A DNA stretch of 64,000 bases. Origin: JACMRI01 sp043778625. GTDB lineage: Bacteria; Bacteroidota; Bacteroidia; UBA4408. Numbering within the stretch: position 1 is the first letter of the stretch; each line of letters opens with the position of its first letter. A model generated the notes under the pieces. That model ran no database searches. It was not told the DNA's origin and saw only the letters and a list, made by a program, of their open reading frames with translations. Location: assembly GCA_043778625.1 (NCBI GenBank), contig JAYWFU010000052.1:23247-87246 (forward strand). The letters run 5' to 3'. Made by a program: the position numbers and the translations under genes. This document shows positions 1-10,100 of the stretch, piece after piece.

Positions 1-167
1 TATTTTTTAAGTTCGTCAATAGACGATTGTTCTACGATGGCGTCGTTGAGGCAACACAGCACAATTTCATGATTTTGCGACAAGCGTTTTATTTGATGAA
101 ACGCACGTAACTTATCGCCTTTTTCGAGCGGGTAAGGTATGCGCGATAACAACACAAATAATTTCAT
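1..167 (-). CDS. Glycosyltransferase, N-terminal fragment (runs off the window)
   Basis: Only the first 55 codons are present; the gene reads leftwards out of the window from an ATG whose complement lies at 165-167. The product starts MKLFVLLSRIPYPLEKGDKL and continues with RAFHQIKRLSQNHEIVLCC. A short first beta strand, then a glycine/lysine turn and an RAFHQI-type helix, is how many family-4 (GT-B fold) glycosyltransferases of Bacteroidota begin. The next gene upstream is a GT39-like membrane glycosyltransferase on the same strand, which fits a cell-surface glycan locus. The sugar donor and acceptor cannot be inferred, and the catalytic C-terminal half is outside the window. Confidence 0.6.
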   Translation of the reverse strand, partial: MKLFVLLSRIPYPLEKGDKLRAFHQIKRLSQNHEIVLCCLNDAIVEQSSIDELKK

Positions 168-270
168 TTTGTAAATAATGTACAGACGGTTATATTTTGC
201 GCTAAATTAGTTATTAATGCGGTATAATAGCGCGTGTTTTTAATAGACAAATATTTTATAAGTAACAAGT

Positions 271-2361
271 TTATTTCAACGATAAGTTTACTGTAAAATC
301 ATCAGTATAAAGCCACTGCTTATCAGGATTATAAATGTAAATTTTTAATACCGAATGGGGTTTAATTACACTAAATGGTATAAAATCATTTACAAACGCA
401 TTGTACCAATTGCCTTGGGCAGTTACATATTTAGCGATGGGTTGCTCAATGTGATGATACGACCCTAGCTCGTTTTCTAGCGAAATGATAATTTTTGCAC
501 TACACTCACTTTTAGTAAGGCATTGGGTATTTACACCTACACTTAATTTATGGTAAGTACTATGGCACAGTATGCTATCGGTAGGTATGGCAAAAGTAGC
601 CGAGTACTCTGCTACTTTACTCGAAAAACTACCCGCATACTTTTGGTCTTTAACACTACTGGCAGCATCTACGTACCAGTATTTATTAGATTTTACTTCA
701 AATGTACAGGTGTCGTTAATAAGTACTTTTACATCAAATGCGTTGTACCTAAGTTTGTAAATTTTTAAATCAATAGTTGCATCATCAATAACTAATGTGG
801 CGTTGGAGGTATCAACCGCACGTACAAACATAGGCAAGGTATTTATAGTATTACCACTAATGCTAAGCGTATGGCCATTCATTACTAAATAATTGGCAGC
901 ACTATTACCAATACAACTATCAATATTAGGTTGAAAATATTCGTAACTTATACAATTGCTATAGTTACCAAAGCCTGCATAATACCTAATAATATTGGCT
1001 AGTATTTCGTCGGAAATAATGTTAGCCGTGGGGTGCTCACGCACAAATTTGCTCAGTACTTGCTGTTGTGTACGGTACTTAATTTTACAGGCATACGTGT
1101 AATTAGTATAACTAAATATACCTTGTATGGTTATGAAACCCACTAAGAACATTGCTTTTTTATACTTGTAATTTGAATTAATAAACGTAAATATTATAAG
1201 TAATAACGCAGTAAGTAGTGTTGCTGTGTAATAAGGTTCTTGCTTAAAATAAAGCGCTATAACTGTTAGTACTACCCCCACACTCCCAATAAAGATTCGG
1301 CTATTTTTTAATAGTACATGCTCCTTAACAATTGGCGCAAAAGCAATAGCGCCAACAGGTACTAAATACATAAAGTGCCTAATATCAGGGCACATGGGGC
1401 TATACGAAGTTATTGAAACCGACATAAAATTAGCGGCTAATAATCCAACAATAAAAAATGAAATGAATAAATCGGCAGAGTTATTAGCCCCTAGTACTAA
1501 CGTAAAACGTTGTTGACTAAATAAATAACCTATTACCACAACCCCACACAACAGCATAGTACTTACATTAAGCACTTCAACAAAGCCAATAGATAAGCGA
1601 TTAATTAAATATTGAATAGGCTGATGGCTGTAGCTACAGTTATTTAAGTATTCGTTGCTATATATTGCTTTTAGCCTACTAAATGCGTTGCCATTAATAA
1701 AATAAAACGAAGTAAGATACACCACCAAAAACAATATAATAAACAAAGAGGCGTATTTCCAAAACAATATATTCCGTTTCTTAACTATATCGATAATCAT
1801 TAAAAACGTATACGGAATTACCAACAAAATAATGTCCTCCTTAGCCAAAAAACCAAGTATAATTCCTGCCGAAAATAGTGCCGCATAGCGCAATGGATTT
1901 GCTTCTCCGCCATCAAATTTATGCTTGTGCAATGCATACATAGTAATAATTACACTTACGGTTAGGTAAGAATCGGCCATGAGTTTATCCATATAAAACA
2001 AGGTCCAGCAATCTTGTACATACACGCTTAGCACAAGCACTGTAATAAACACACCTTGCTTACGCACTATGACATGTACTATTAACACACCAATACTATT
2101 AATAACGACGGAGGGCAGAGCACTGGCAAAATCAGTAATGCCAAATATATAGTAAGATAATGCCGTTAAAAACAAGGTAGGGAAACGATACGTAAAATGC
2201 TCGTTCCAGTTAAACTTGCCATGCAATACATCAGCTGATAGTTGTGCAAATAACATATCATCAAACCCATAATGGCCAATATAACTAAAGCAATGCGTAG
2301 CTATAATAATAGTTATAAAAAACAACACTATAAATTGATGTGTGTAACGCTGTAGATTCAT
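271..2361 (-). CDS. GT39-like polytopic membrane glycosyltransferase
   Basis: The 696-residue product begins with a hydrophobic segment (about residues 10-28) followed by an acidic pair in GFDDMLFAQL (D34, D35), then YMDKLMADSYLT about 100 residues later. This arrangement is that of the GT39/ArnT/PMT group, which moves a sugar from a polyprenyl-phosphate donor in the periplasm; the acidic pair lies in the first periplasmic loop. About ten membrane segments fill residues 10-430. The last 250 residues are hydrophilic and beta-rich and presumably form a periplasmic domain. The gene is divergent from the SiaC-like gene, with a 191 bp gap, and precedes the glycosyltransferase fragment by 103 bp. 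The substrate is unknown; the fold assignment is fairly safe. Confidence 0.65.
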   Translation of the reverse strand: MNLQRYTHQFIVLFFITIIIATHCFSYIGHYGFDDMLFAQLSADVLHGKFNWNEHFTYRFPTLFLTALSYYIFGITDFASALPSVVINSIGVLIVHVIVRKQGVFITVLVLSVYVQDCWTLFYMDKLMADSYLTVSVIITMYALHKHKFDGGEANPLRYAALFSAGIILGFLAKEDIILLVIPYTFLMIIDIVKKRNILFWKYASLFIILFLVVYLTSFYFINGNAFSRLKAIYSNEYLNNCSYSHQPIQYLINRLSIGFVEVLNVSTMLLCGVVVIGYLFSQQRFTLVLGANNSADLFISFFIVGLLAANFMSVSITSYSPMCPDIRHFMYLVPVGAIAFAPIVKEHVLLKNSRIFIGSVGVVLTVIALYFKQEPYYTATLLTALLLIIFTFINSNYKYKKAMFLVGFITIQGIFSYTNYTYACKIKYRTQQQVLSKFVREHPTANIISDEILANIIRYYAGFGNYSNCISYEYFQPNIDSCIGNSAANYLVMNGHTLSISGNTINTLPMFVRAVDTSNATLVIDDATIDLKIYKLRYNAFDVKVLINDTCTFEVKSNKYWYVDAASSVKDQKYAGSFSSKVAEYSATFAIPTDSILCHSTYHKLSVGVNTQCLTKSECSAKIIISLENELGSYHHIEQPIAKYVTAQGNWYNAFVNDFIPFSVIKPHSVLKIYIYNPDKQWLYTDDFTVNLSLK

Positions 2362-2517
2362 AATAAAATATAATAGAAATTCTGAAGTGAAAAAAACAAA
2401 TGTGCAAAAAACAATTTACTAATTTTTAAAATTGTAAATTATATGCTTAAAATTACAATTGTGAATAAGTAACCCAATAAATTACTAGCTATTACTAACT
2501 CAAATTAAAAAACACAT

Positions 2518-2525
2518 TAAATTTG
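2518..2525 (+). promoter_or_regulatory. Bacteroidota-type -7 box before the SiaC-like gene
   Basis: TAAATTTG matches the Bacteroidota sigma-A -7 consensus TAnnTTTG and lies 27 nt before the ATG at 2553. No TTG is found 19 nt upstream, so the -33 element is weak. Upstream of it the gap between the divergent genes is very AT-rich, with an 8 bp inverted repeat (2430-2437 with 2453-2460). Confidence 0.5.
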
Positions 2526-2552
2526 CGTTTAATAATAAACACGAAGTAACTA

Positions 2553-2924
2553 ATGCAAAACATATTTATAGCCTCTACTTCTTTAACACCTCGCATTGTA
2601 TTAAACAGCAATACATTGGAGTTTTCGGTATCGGGGAAGTCATGCCCAGAAGATGGCTTAACCTATTATAAATTCGTAACCGATTATATTGAGACTATTA
2701 AGCTATCGGAGATTGAAAATTTTACCTTTAAATTTGATTTAGAGTATGCCAATACCTCATCAGCAAAAGCATTTGTAAATATAATTTACAAAATGCAAGA
2801 GCTTAACAACCCTAGTGTTATATGGATGTACGAGCAAGACGATGACGAAATACTTGAATTAGGTACGGATATATCTACCATTGTAAATGTTCCGTTTACG
2901 TTTATTATTAAAAAAAATCAATAA
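2553..2924 (+). CDS. SiaC-family regulatory phosphoprotein (DUF1987)
   Basis: The 123-residue product has the DUF1987 features: an N-terminal strand with TPRIVLNSNTLEFSVSGKSCPED, an FKFDLEYANTSSAKAF segment (N67-T68-S69-S70) and a C-terminal hydrophobic strand. In Pseudomonas aeruginosa, SiaC is phosphorylated by the kinase SiaB on a threonine in the matching NTSS motif and dephosphorylated by the PP2C/SpoIIE-type phosphatase SiaA; unphosphorylated SiaC activates the diguanylate cyclase SiaD. T68 here aligns with that site. No SiaB or SiaD gene is nearby, but a SpoIIE-domain phosphatase lies 4.2 kb downstream on the same strand. The gene is followed after 23 bp by a bacilliredoxin gene. Its target in this organism is unknown. 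Confidence 0.8.
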   Translation: MQNIFIASTSLTPRIVLNSNTLEFSVSGKSCPEDGLTYYKFVTDYIETIKLSEIENFTFKFDLEYANTSSAKAFVNIIYKMQELNNPSVIWMYEQDDDEILELGTDISTIVNVPFTFIIKKNQ

Positions 2925-2947
2925 CTCACAATTTAAACAAAAAAAAC

Positions 2948-3358
2948 ATGTATCCAGCAGAAATGGTATTACCAATGAAAGCCGAGCTTACTCAAGCTGG
3001 TTTCGAAGATTTAACAACTCCAGCACAAGTTGATGCTGCCATAGCAAGCCCAGGCACAGTGCTTGTGGTTGTAAACTCAGTGTGTGGTTGCGCTGCAGGC
3101 GCAGCTCGCCCAGGTGTAAAAGCAAGCCTCGACAACGCCAAAAAACCAATGAAAATTACTACTGTATTTGCAGGATTTGATAGCGATGCTGTTGCTCAAG
3201 CACGTACGCATTTTGCACCATTCCCGCCATCATCGCCATGTGTAGCATTGTTCAAAGATGGTAAATTACAACACTTTATTGAGCGTCACAATATTGAGGG
3301 TCGCTCGGCAGCTATGATTGCTGAACATCTAAAAGCAGCCTACGACGAATTTTGTTAA
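2948..3358 (+). CDS. BrxA/BrxB-family bacilliredoxin
   Basis: The 136-residue product has the full length and layout of the YphP/YqiW family, with a C46-G47-C48 active site in VVNSVCGCAAG. The family has a thioredoxin-like fold and, in Firmicutes, removes bacillithiol from mixed disulfides on proteins. Bacteroidota also carry it, and some make bacillithiol, so a role in cytoplasmic thiol repair under oxidative stress is a reasonable inference. The gene starts 23 bp after the SiaC-like gene and ends in a hairpin terminator, so the two may share a transcript. The base composition looks slightly richer in GC than its neighbours, as expected for a highly expressed gene. Confidence 0.88.
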   Translation: MYPAEMVLPMKAELTQAGFEDLTTPAQVDAAIASPGTVLVVVNSVCGCAAGAARPGVKASLDNAKKPMKITTVFAGFDSDAVAQARTHFAPFPPSSPCVALFKDGKLQHFIERHNIEGRSAAMIAEHLKAAYDEFC

Positions 3359-3383
3359 TTTGAGTCTTCACACTCCACAAATC

Positions 3384-3420
3384 AAAGCGTTACATTATTA
3401 GTTAATGTAGCGCTTTTTTT
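3384..3420 (+). terminator. Rho-independent terminator after the bacilliredoxin gene
   Basis: Arms 3384-3397 and 3403-3416 form a 14 bp stem with one G-U pair and a 5 nt loop (TTAGT). A run of T extends through 3420. It separates the SiaC/bacilliredoxin pair from the signalling operon that starts near 3478. Confidence 0.8.
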
Positions 3421-3464
3421 ATAATTAAAAACTGACAATACGTTTTAGCACCAAAAAATAAACG

Positions 3465-3472
3465 TACATTTG
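3465..3472 (+). promoter_or_regulatory. -7 promoter box for the PKD-kinase-propeller operon
   Basis: TACATTTG fits TAnnTTTG and lies 27 nt before the ATG at 3500. A T-rich stretch (3443-3446) sits where the -33 TTG would be, but is not a perfect match. The in-frame TTG at 3470 is part of this box, which argues against it being a start codon. Confidence 0.55.
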
Positions 3473-3499
3473 AATTTATTAAAATTAAAGAAATTTATT

Positions 3500-4312
3500 A
3501 TGCTTAAAAATTTACTATCATTAGTTATTGTATCGTTAATAGTAACAACCGTATTTGCTCAAAAAGGTAAATTAGTTAAAACAAGTAGTGAAGACGTGTC
3601 ACTATTAAAGTTATCGTTTCAAAACGGTAACTGGAACGAAGTAGATCGATTATTTGCTGCAAACACAAAAACTACTGACAGTACCTTTATAGCATTGCAA
3701 AGTGCTTACAACATAATGAACGATAGTTTAAAAAATAAATATACCTATATAACCAATAAACAAAAACCTAAGTGCATAAGTATTAACGGTGCCGAATCAG
3801 TTGACCCTAGAAACCCTAATGTTACCTACGTGTGGACAATGCCCAACGGCGAAGAAAAAGAAGGAACGATAATAACACATTGCTTTGCAGATACCGGAAT
3901 TCAGAGAGTAAAACTAACGTTTAAAGACAATGGTAGCGACATGAAATTTATTGATGATACTGTACTTACCATACACATACAAATACCCCCTGCAAATGTT
4001 ACAGGGGGTAATATACAAGGCGTAAACACTACTAAACAGTATGAGGCCAATAGCGTGTATGGCAACGATGCTGAATACGTGTGGGATACTAAAGATGATA
4101 AATATTACACTGGCAAAATTGCCAAAATTAAGTACGAGCGTGAGGGAGTGTACCGTTTAACTTGTTATATTAAAAATAAAATTAATCCCGCTAGTCCAAT
4201 ATTAGTAGTGGAACAAAAAGTAGCTGTTACACGCAGCTATGTACGAGGAAGTACTATTGTAAGTACCGTAAACGAACACTATCAAGAAAAAACGGGTACT
4301 GTAACTAAATAA
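3500..4312 (+). CDS. Secreted protein with PKD-like domains
   Basis: From the ATG at 3500 the product has 270 residues and starts with a signal peptide, MLKNLLSLVIVSLIVTTVFA, with cleavage before QKGK. A longer reading from a TTG at 3470 is in frame but that codon overlaps a promoter box. The mature part shows two Ig-like segments of PKD type: one with DPRNPNVTYVWTMPNGEE followed by FADTGIQRVKLTFKDNG, and one with NDAEYVWDTKDDKYYTG followed by YEREGVYRLTCYIKN. No sorting domain is visible at the C-terminus, so it is probably periplasmic or surface-associated. It is the first gene of an apparent operon, 33 bp before a hybrid histidine kinase. Function unknown. Confidence 0.7.
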   Translation: MLKNLLSLVIVSLIVTTVFAQKGKLVKTSSEDVSLLKLSFQNGNWNEVDRLFAANTKTTDSTFIALQSAYNIMNDSLKNKYTYITNKQKPKCISINGAESVDPRNPNVTYVWTMPNGEEKEGTIITHCFADTGIQRVKLTFKDNGSDMKFIDDTVLTIHIQIPPANVTGGNIQGVNTTKQYEANSVYGNDAEYVWDTKDDKYYTGKIAKIKYEREGVYRLTCYIKNKINPASPILVVEQKVAVTRSYVRGSTIVSTVNEHYQEKTGTVTK

Positions 4313-4345
4313 GTAACCCTACTAATTAGTTAGCTAAACATAATA

Positions 4346-6178
4346 ATGTACTCTTTTTTATCAATATTGCGTAATACCTTTGCATTCGTTGTTGATTATG
4401 AAGGCAAAGTAATTGGTTATAGCAATTGGTTTAGTACACAAGGCATAGTGTTAAATCAACAAAGCCATTTAAACAACTTTGTTATTGATTTTAACGCCAC
4501 ATCACTAACTAACTTAATAAGTGAAAACAAACCTTATGTTATTGACTTCTTTGTTAAAAAAAAACATAAGTTTTTTGAACTAACCTGCGAGGTTATTGAT
4601 AGTAAAAGTTACTTACTGTTAGGGAACGACGTTACCCAATTAAAATCAACTTTACAGGAGCTTAATTTTGTAAGTAATATATCGGAGTTAAATGTTACTC
4701 GTTTGCACAAAACATTATTGCAATTAGAAATATCAAAAACTACCTTGTTAGAAAGTAAATTATCAAAGGAACAAATGATGGCACACATGAGCCACGAGGT
4801 ACGCTCGCCATTAAATGTAATACACGGTTTTACTGAATTATTAGCAGATACTAAGTTAACTAACGAGCAAACGGAGTATGTAAATACAATAAAATTTGCA
4901 AACGAAAATTTAATAAATTTAGCCAATAGTATCCTTAATTTTTCGAAGCTAGAAGCTGGTAAATACAACGTTAACAAATCAAAGGTAAATGTAGCTGTAC
5001 TTATTAATAAGAGTATTAACGCCTTTAAAATAAAGGCACAAGAAAAATCAATAGCAATAACTCTTAACAATACCCTTACTACTGATAAATTATATTGGAT
5101 TGATGTAACTCATTATTCTCAAATAATAATTAATTTATTAAGTAATGCTATAAAATTTACGCCACAAGGTACTATTACAGTAACTGTAAGTTATAGTAAT
5201 AACGAGTTAATAACGCAAGTAAAAGATAGTGGTATAGGCATACCTAAAGCACACCAACAAAGTGTGTTTAATACCTTTGAGCAAGTACCCAACTCACCTT
5301 ACAACACGCTAGGTACAGGCTTAGGCCTAACTATTGTTAAGCAATTGGTAACTCTCAATAACGGTACTATTGTGCTAAACAGCTCCCCAAATAAAGGCAC
5401 TGCATTTACGGTAACACTACCTACTACTGAGGTTACAGCTACAGTTACTACAGCTAGTAATACACAACTATCTCACGATTTAAGTAATTATACTATTTTG
5501 GTAGCCGAAGATCAGGTGCTTAATCAAACCTTAATACGTAAAATTCTTACTAAGGCCAAAGCAACAGTAACTGTTGTAAATAATGGTAAGGAAGCGCTAG
5601 ATGCAATTATTCAAAATAAAACACATTATAACTTAGTGTTACTAGACATAAACATGCCTGTACTCAACGGTATTATTACTACCGAAAACTTACGTAATAA
5701 ATTAAATTATTACGCTCCCATTATTTGCCTAACAGCTGATGCAAACCCTGCTACTTATACTCAAGTAATGATTGCTGGCGGCAATGGCGTTATTACTAAG
5801 CCGTTTGATGTTAATGATTTAATTCACCTCATTACAACTCAAACGGAGTATAAAATATCGTTTGACTACTTTGATAATTTGGCAGAAAAAGATATTGATT
5901 TTCGTAATGAATTAATTGATAATTGCATAACATCTATTAAAACTGACGCAATAGCATTGGCTAATACTTATGCTAGTAATCAACACAAAAAAGCAATAGA
6001 CTTAATTCATAATTTAAAAGGTACAACTGCAATGTTTTATTGTAGTACATTTAACCACGAAATTACAAGTGTTAATACTATTATTAACGAAAGAGAACTT
6101 ACTAAGGAAGAACACTTTTCATTTTTAGAAAAAACGAATTCTTTTATTTACAGCGTACTACACAATTTTAAAAATTAA
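4346..6178 (+). CDS. Cytoplasmic hybrid histidine kinase with receiver and Hpt domains
   Basis: The 610-residue product has no membrane segment. Residues 1-100 look PAS-like, followed by a short coiled coil. HisKA contains H150 in MSHEVRSP; HATPase_c shows NLLSNAIKF, DSGIGIP and GTGLGLTIV. A receiver follows (about 380-500) with acidic residues in VAEDQ, phospho-acceptor D434 in LLDINMP and K485 in TKPF. The C-terminal 100 residues contain HNLKG with H555, an Hpt-type phosphotransfer site. All four steps of a phosphorelay are therefore on one chain, and the output regulator must be elsewhere. The gene lies 33 bp after the PKD gene and 7 bp before a secreted protein, in one run with the propeller/SpoIIE sensor. 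Confidence 0.88.
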   Translation: MYSFLSILRNTFAFVVDYEGKVIGYSNWFSTQGIVLNQQSHLNNFVIDFNATSLTNLISENKPYVIDFFVKKKHKFFELTCEVIDSKSYLLLGNDVTQLKSTLQELNFVSNISELNVTRLHKTLLQLEISKTTLLESKLSKEQMMAHMSHEVRSPLNVIHGFTELLADTKLTNEQTEYVNTIKFANENLINLANSILNFSKLEAGKYNVNKSKVNVAVLINKSINAFKIKAQEKSIAITLNNTLTTDKLYWIDVTHYSQIIINLLSNAIKFTPQGTITVTVSYSNNELITQVKDSGIGIPKAHQQSVFNTFEQVPNSPYNTLGTGLGLTIVKQLVTLNNGTIVLNSSPNKGTAFTVTLPTTEVTATVTTASNTQLSHDLSNYTILVAEDQVLNQTLIRKILTKAKATVTVVNNGKEALDAIIQNKTHYNLVLLDINMPVLNGIITTENLRNKLNYYAPIICLTADANPATYTQVMIAGGNGVITKPFDVNDLIHLITTQTEYKISFDYFDNLAEKDIDFRNELIDNCITSIKTDAIALANTYASNQHKKAIDLIHNLKGTTAMFYCSTFNHEITSVNTIINERELTKEEHFSFLEKTNSFIYSVLHNFKN

Positions 6179-6185
6179 CCTACTC

Positions 6186-7151
6186 ATGAAACATTATTTA
6201 TTTTTTTGTTTACTGCTTTTTTCAGCAATTACTGCTGTAGTAGCTCAGCCTATTCCGTCAAAATATAATAATATTGAGTTTTTGCAAACATTTGGCAATA
6301 AAGCTTCTGCTGCTTGGGGCGATGATGATTATGTGCAGACAAATTTTGTAGCTGTACCACTAGATTACAAGCAGCCACTTTACATACGTATATTTGATGC
6401 GAATTGTGGTGGTGCGCACGACCAAATAAATGGCACATATAACACCAAAACAAAATTTACCGTGTATGGCGGCAACGGGGCGTATAGCAACGAGGACGCA
6501 CGAAAAATTAACCCTGTTAATAATTATGATAGTGGAGTACTATTATATACCAAAGTGTTTGATAATTCGCCTGAATTTGATAATAACTGGTTTACTTTTG
6601 GGCCAATAAACCCAAGCGAGGGCGAGTTTGACAAAGAATTAAATGCGCATGTGTTTAAAATTATAACTGAGGGTATATCAGGCGACGATGGTAATATGTA
6701 TAATTATTACATTAGTACTAGTGGTACTGATAATAAACCTATTGAGGGACTAAATACTTTTGCTTATGAAATTAGTTTTAGAATGCAACCTAGTGCCGAA
6801 CAAAAACAAATACATATTTACCCATTTGTAGATAAACAAGTAGTAAGTATTACGCAAAACAATTTTGATTTTGATAACCTAGGTTTTGTACGTTTAACAA
6901 GCGTTGCCAAAAAAGTAAATATTCAAGAGGCATCGTTAGATGGTACTTGGGCCAAAACATTAGCCAAAATAACTGAAGCCGAATTAAATACATCGCTAGA
7001 TTATTGTATTGTAAACACGAGTACTAAAACTAACGATGCCACATTGTACTTTGTAAACCAATATGGCAAAGCCATTCCGTTTTTTACTACACCTATTGGT
7101 GGACTACCTAAATACAAATACAAAATTAATATAAGCTACGATGTGGAATAA
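6186..7151 (+). CDS. Secreted protein of unknown function, coupled to a propeller sensor
   Basis: The 321-residue product begins with a clear signal peptide (MKHYLFFCLLLFSAITAVVA, cleavage before QPIPS). The mature protein is rich in aromatic residues, Asp, Asn and Gly, with segments such as YIRIFDANCGGAHDQING and NWFTFGPINPSEGEFD, suggesting a beta-sandwich; I recognise no family. There is no T9SS sorting domain. It starts 7 bp after the kinase gene and its last 11 bases overlap the start of the propeller/SpoIIE gene, so the two are probably translationally coupled. A periplasmic or surface partner or ligand-binding protein for that sensor is a guess based only on position. Confidence 0.7.
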   Translation: MKHYLFFCLLLFSAITAVVAQPIPSKYNNIEFLQTFGNKASAAWGDDDYVQTNFVAVPLDYKQPLYIRIFDANCGGAHDQINGTYNTKTKFTVYGGNGAYSNEDARKINPVNNYDSGVLLYTKVFDNSPEFDNNWFTFGPINPSEGEFDKELNAHVFKIITEGISGDDGNMYNYYISTSGTDNKPIEGLNTFAYEISFRMQPSAEQKQIHIYPFVDKQVVSITQNNFDFDNLGFVRLTSVAKKVNIQEASLDGTWAKTLAKITEAELNTSLDYCIVNTSTKTNDATLYFVNQYGKAIPFFTTPIGGLPKYKYKINISYDVE

Positions 7152-10100
7152 TATATATATAGTTAACTATGTATATATTACCATACTATCAGTACTTGCA
7201 ACAGTAAGTACTACTACAGCACAACTTGTTAATATAAAACAATTTAATACCGAAACAGTATTAAACCAACGGTATGTATACCATTTTTCGCAATTGCCTA
7301 ATCGTTCAATAGTAATGAGTACCAACGAAGGATTAGTGCTATACGATGGCAATAAATTTATCAACTACAGTACTAAAAACGGATTAGCCAATGATTTTGC
7401 AACCTGCCACGTAACCGACAAACAGGGCAATACGTGGGTAGGGCATTATCAAAACGGGGTGTCGTTAATTAACAACAAAGGCATTGCAACAAAACTACTT
7501 GCTACTGAATTAGCCTCTACCAAAGTAAGTGGCATTTATGTGCATTATACTAGTGCAATTAGTTATACTGTGTACGTGTGCACTATGGGCAAAGGGGTGT
7601 ACTTACTCAATAATTTAGGCCAAGTGGTAAAGCACAACTCTACCGAAAGTGTTATTTTTAACTGTGAAATAAATAACCACCAACTATTTACAGCATCCGA
7701 GCTAGGCATTACAATAACTAATGTAATTAATAATAAAACAATATATACTACTGATAGTATTACGGGCAACGAAGTAACTGCAAGCTGCTATATGAAGGGA
7801 AGTTGGTACGTAGCATTAAAAAATAATACTATTTGCAAGCTCCAAAACAATGCACTAAAACCAATATATCATTACCCTAATCTTGAGGCTAAGTTGGTGC
7901 AGTTAGTACCCTTTAATAATCAATTGCTTATTAATACATTTAATAACGGCGTACTTACGTTAGATATAACTACGCACCTTGCATCAAATTATTATACTAA
8001 TTACTATGGGTTAAACACTACACTAATACAAAGTGTATTTGTTGATGACGAAAATAGTGTATGGCTTGGCAGCTATGGTAGTGGGGCAATACAACTACTC
8101 CAACAACAATTTACTAATTATACCACTACTACTACTACTCAATTAACAAGTATTAATGCCATTGTAAAAAACGAAACGGACAAAACAGTTTTTATAGCAA
8201 GTAATACCACACTGCTAAAGTACAACGAGGATATTAATACACTAAAAAACAAACTAGAATTAAACGATAAAATAACCTGTCTTGCCCAACAAAATGATAC
8301 TTTGTGGATAGGTACCGAGAACAAAGGCGTTTATCTATACCGCATAGCTACACATTTGCTTAGTTCGTTTAATACATTGTACCAGTTGCCATTACAACAA
8401 GTTAACGCTATTAAACAGTACGGCAAGCAGATGTACATAGCCACTAACAATGGCTTACATGTGTATAACCTTTATAGTAAACATATTAAAACATTTACCA
8501 CTAAAGAAGGCTTACTACACAATAATATTTACACTATTTGCATCGACAAATTAGGGCGTATATGGTTTGCGGCACATGGCGCAGGTATTTTTTATTTAAA
8601 AGACAAAGAGTTTGTAGTATTTAAAGATGTAGAAGGACTAAATTTATTTAACATAAATTCAATAACGGCTGATGATAACAATACCCTGTGGATAGCTACA
8701 GAGGGCGATGGCGTGTTTAAGTACGAACGTAATAAATTTACAAACTACCGCACTGCTAACGGACTATTAAGCAACTATTGCTACGGCATAACTACTGATG
8801 GCAAAGGAGGGGTGTGGGTAATGAATAAAAATGGCTTGAGCTATAAAAAAAGTAACCAAAAATATTTTACTACGTTGCAAACTAACGATGGTGTATTGGT
8901 TAACAACTTTAATTTAAATGCATTATTAAACTACAAAAATGAAGAGCTGTTTTTTGGTGGCGAAAACGGAATGGTGCACTATTCGTTCACAAAATCAAAA
9001 CTATTGTTTACTCCGCCCACCTTACAATTGTATAATGTATTAATTAACGGTGTACCCACCGCTATAACAAACAATAATTTACAACTACCTTATGATAAAT
9101 ATGACGTTGTTATTAATTATAATGCCACTACATTTTTACACCACGAAAAAGTACGTTACAGATATATGCTCAAAGGGCTCGAAACTAAATGGAATGAAAA
9201 TAGTAGCGGTACATCAAGCAATTATCCGCACTTAACTGATGGTACCTATACTTACGAATTGTATGCCACGAACGTGGATGGAATTGAAACAGTAGTGCCC
9301 ATAACTTTTACCTTAATTATTGACAAGCCTTTTTACAAAAAATGGTGGACCTATGTTTTATTAGCCTTAATGATTGTAATAGCAACTCAACTTTTTATAA
9401 AATATAAATTAAAAAAACTAACTGACGAACGCATCAAACTAAAAGCCTTAATTGAAAAACGTACAGGACAATTACGTAATGAAAAAAATAATTTAGAAAC
9501 TGCAAAACAACAGCTCGAAATAATTAATAACGACATGACTGATTCTATTAATTATGCTAAACTAATACAAGATGCTATATTGCCTAAGTCTGATAAAATA
9601 AAACAAACGTTTCCTAATTACTTTGTGTTTTATGCACCTAGAGATATTGTAAGTGGCGATTTTTATTTTCATACCCGCAAATTCAATAAAACAATATTTA
9701 TAGTAGGCGATTGTACTGGGCATGGTGTGCCTGGTGGCTTTATGAGTATGATAAGTAATACATTAATTAATAAAATAATAAACGATATTATTCAAGAGCC
9801 AATTAATCCAGCTGAGATTATAACGGAACTGCAACACAATATTGTGAAAGAATTAAATCAGCAGGATGCAGAAACCTCATCGCGCGACGGCCTAGATTTA
9901 GTAATATGTATCATTGACGACACTACGCATGAATTGCACATTAGTGGAGCTGGCAGACCTGTGTATCACGTAAGTAATGGTATATTAACTGAGTATAAAG
10001 GATCTGCGTTTGGTGTGGGAGGCTACGATGCTGGGGTTAAAAAAGAATATCCACATTATGTAGTTAACTATACCATCGGCGATTTTGTGTACATGTGTAG

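Noticed and set aside
2430..2460. Inverted repeat AATTGTAA/TTACAATT as a regulator site
   Set aside because: Only 8 bp of pure A/T in a very AT-rich gap; expected by chance.
3470..3499. TTG start extending the PKD protein by 10 residues
   Set aside because: The TTG is the end of a -7 promoter box (TACATTTG); the ATG at 3500 gives a standard signal peptide.
4609..5070. Antisense ORF of 153 codons inside the hybrid kinase
   Set aside because: It lies fully inside a well-supported gene, has no family resemblance and mirrors the codon use of the sense strand. The same applies to the many other long antisense frames.
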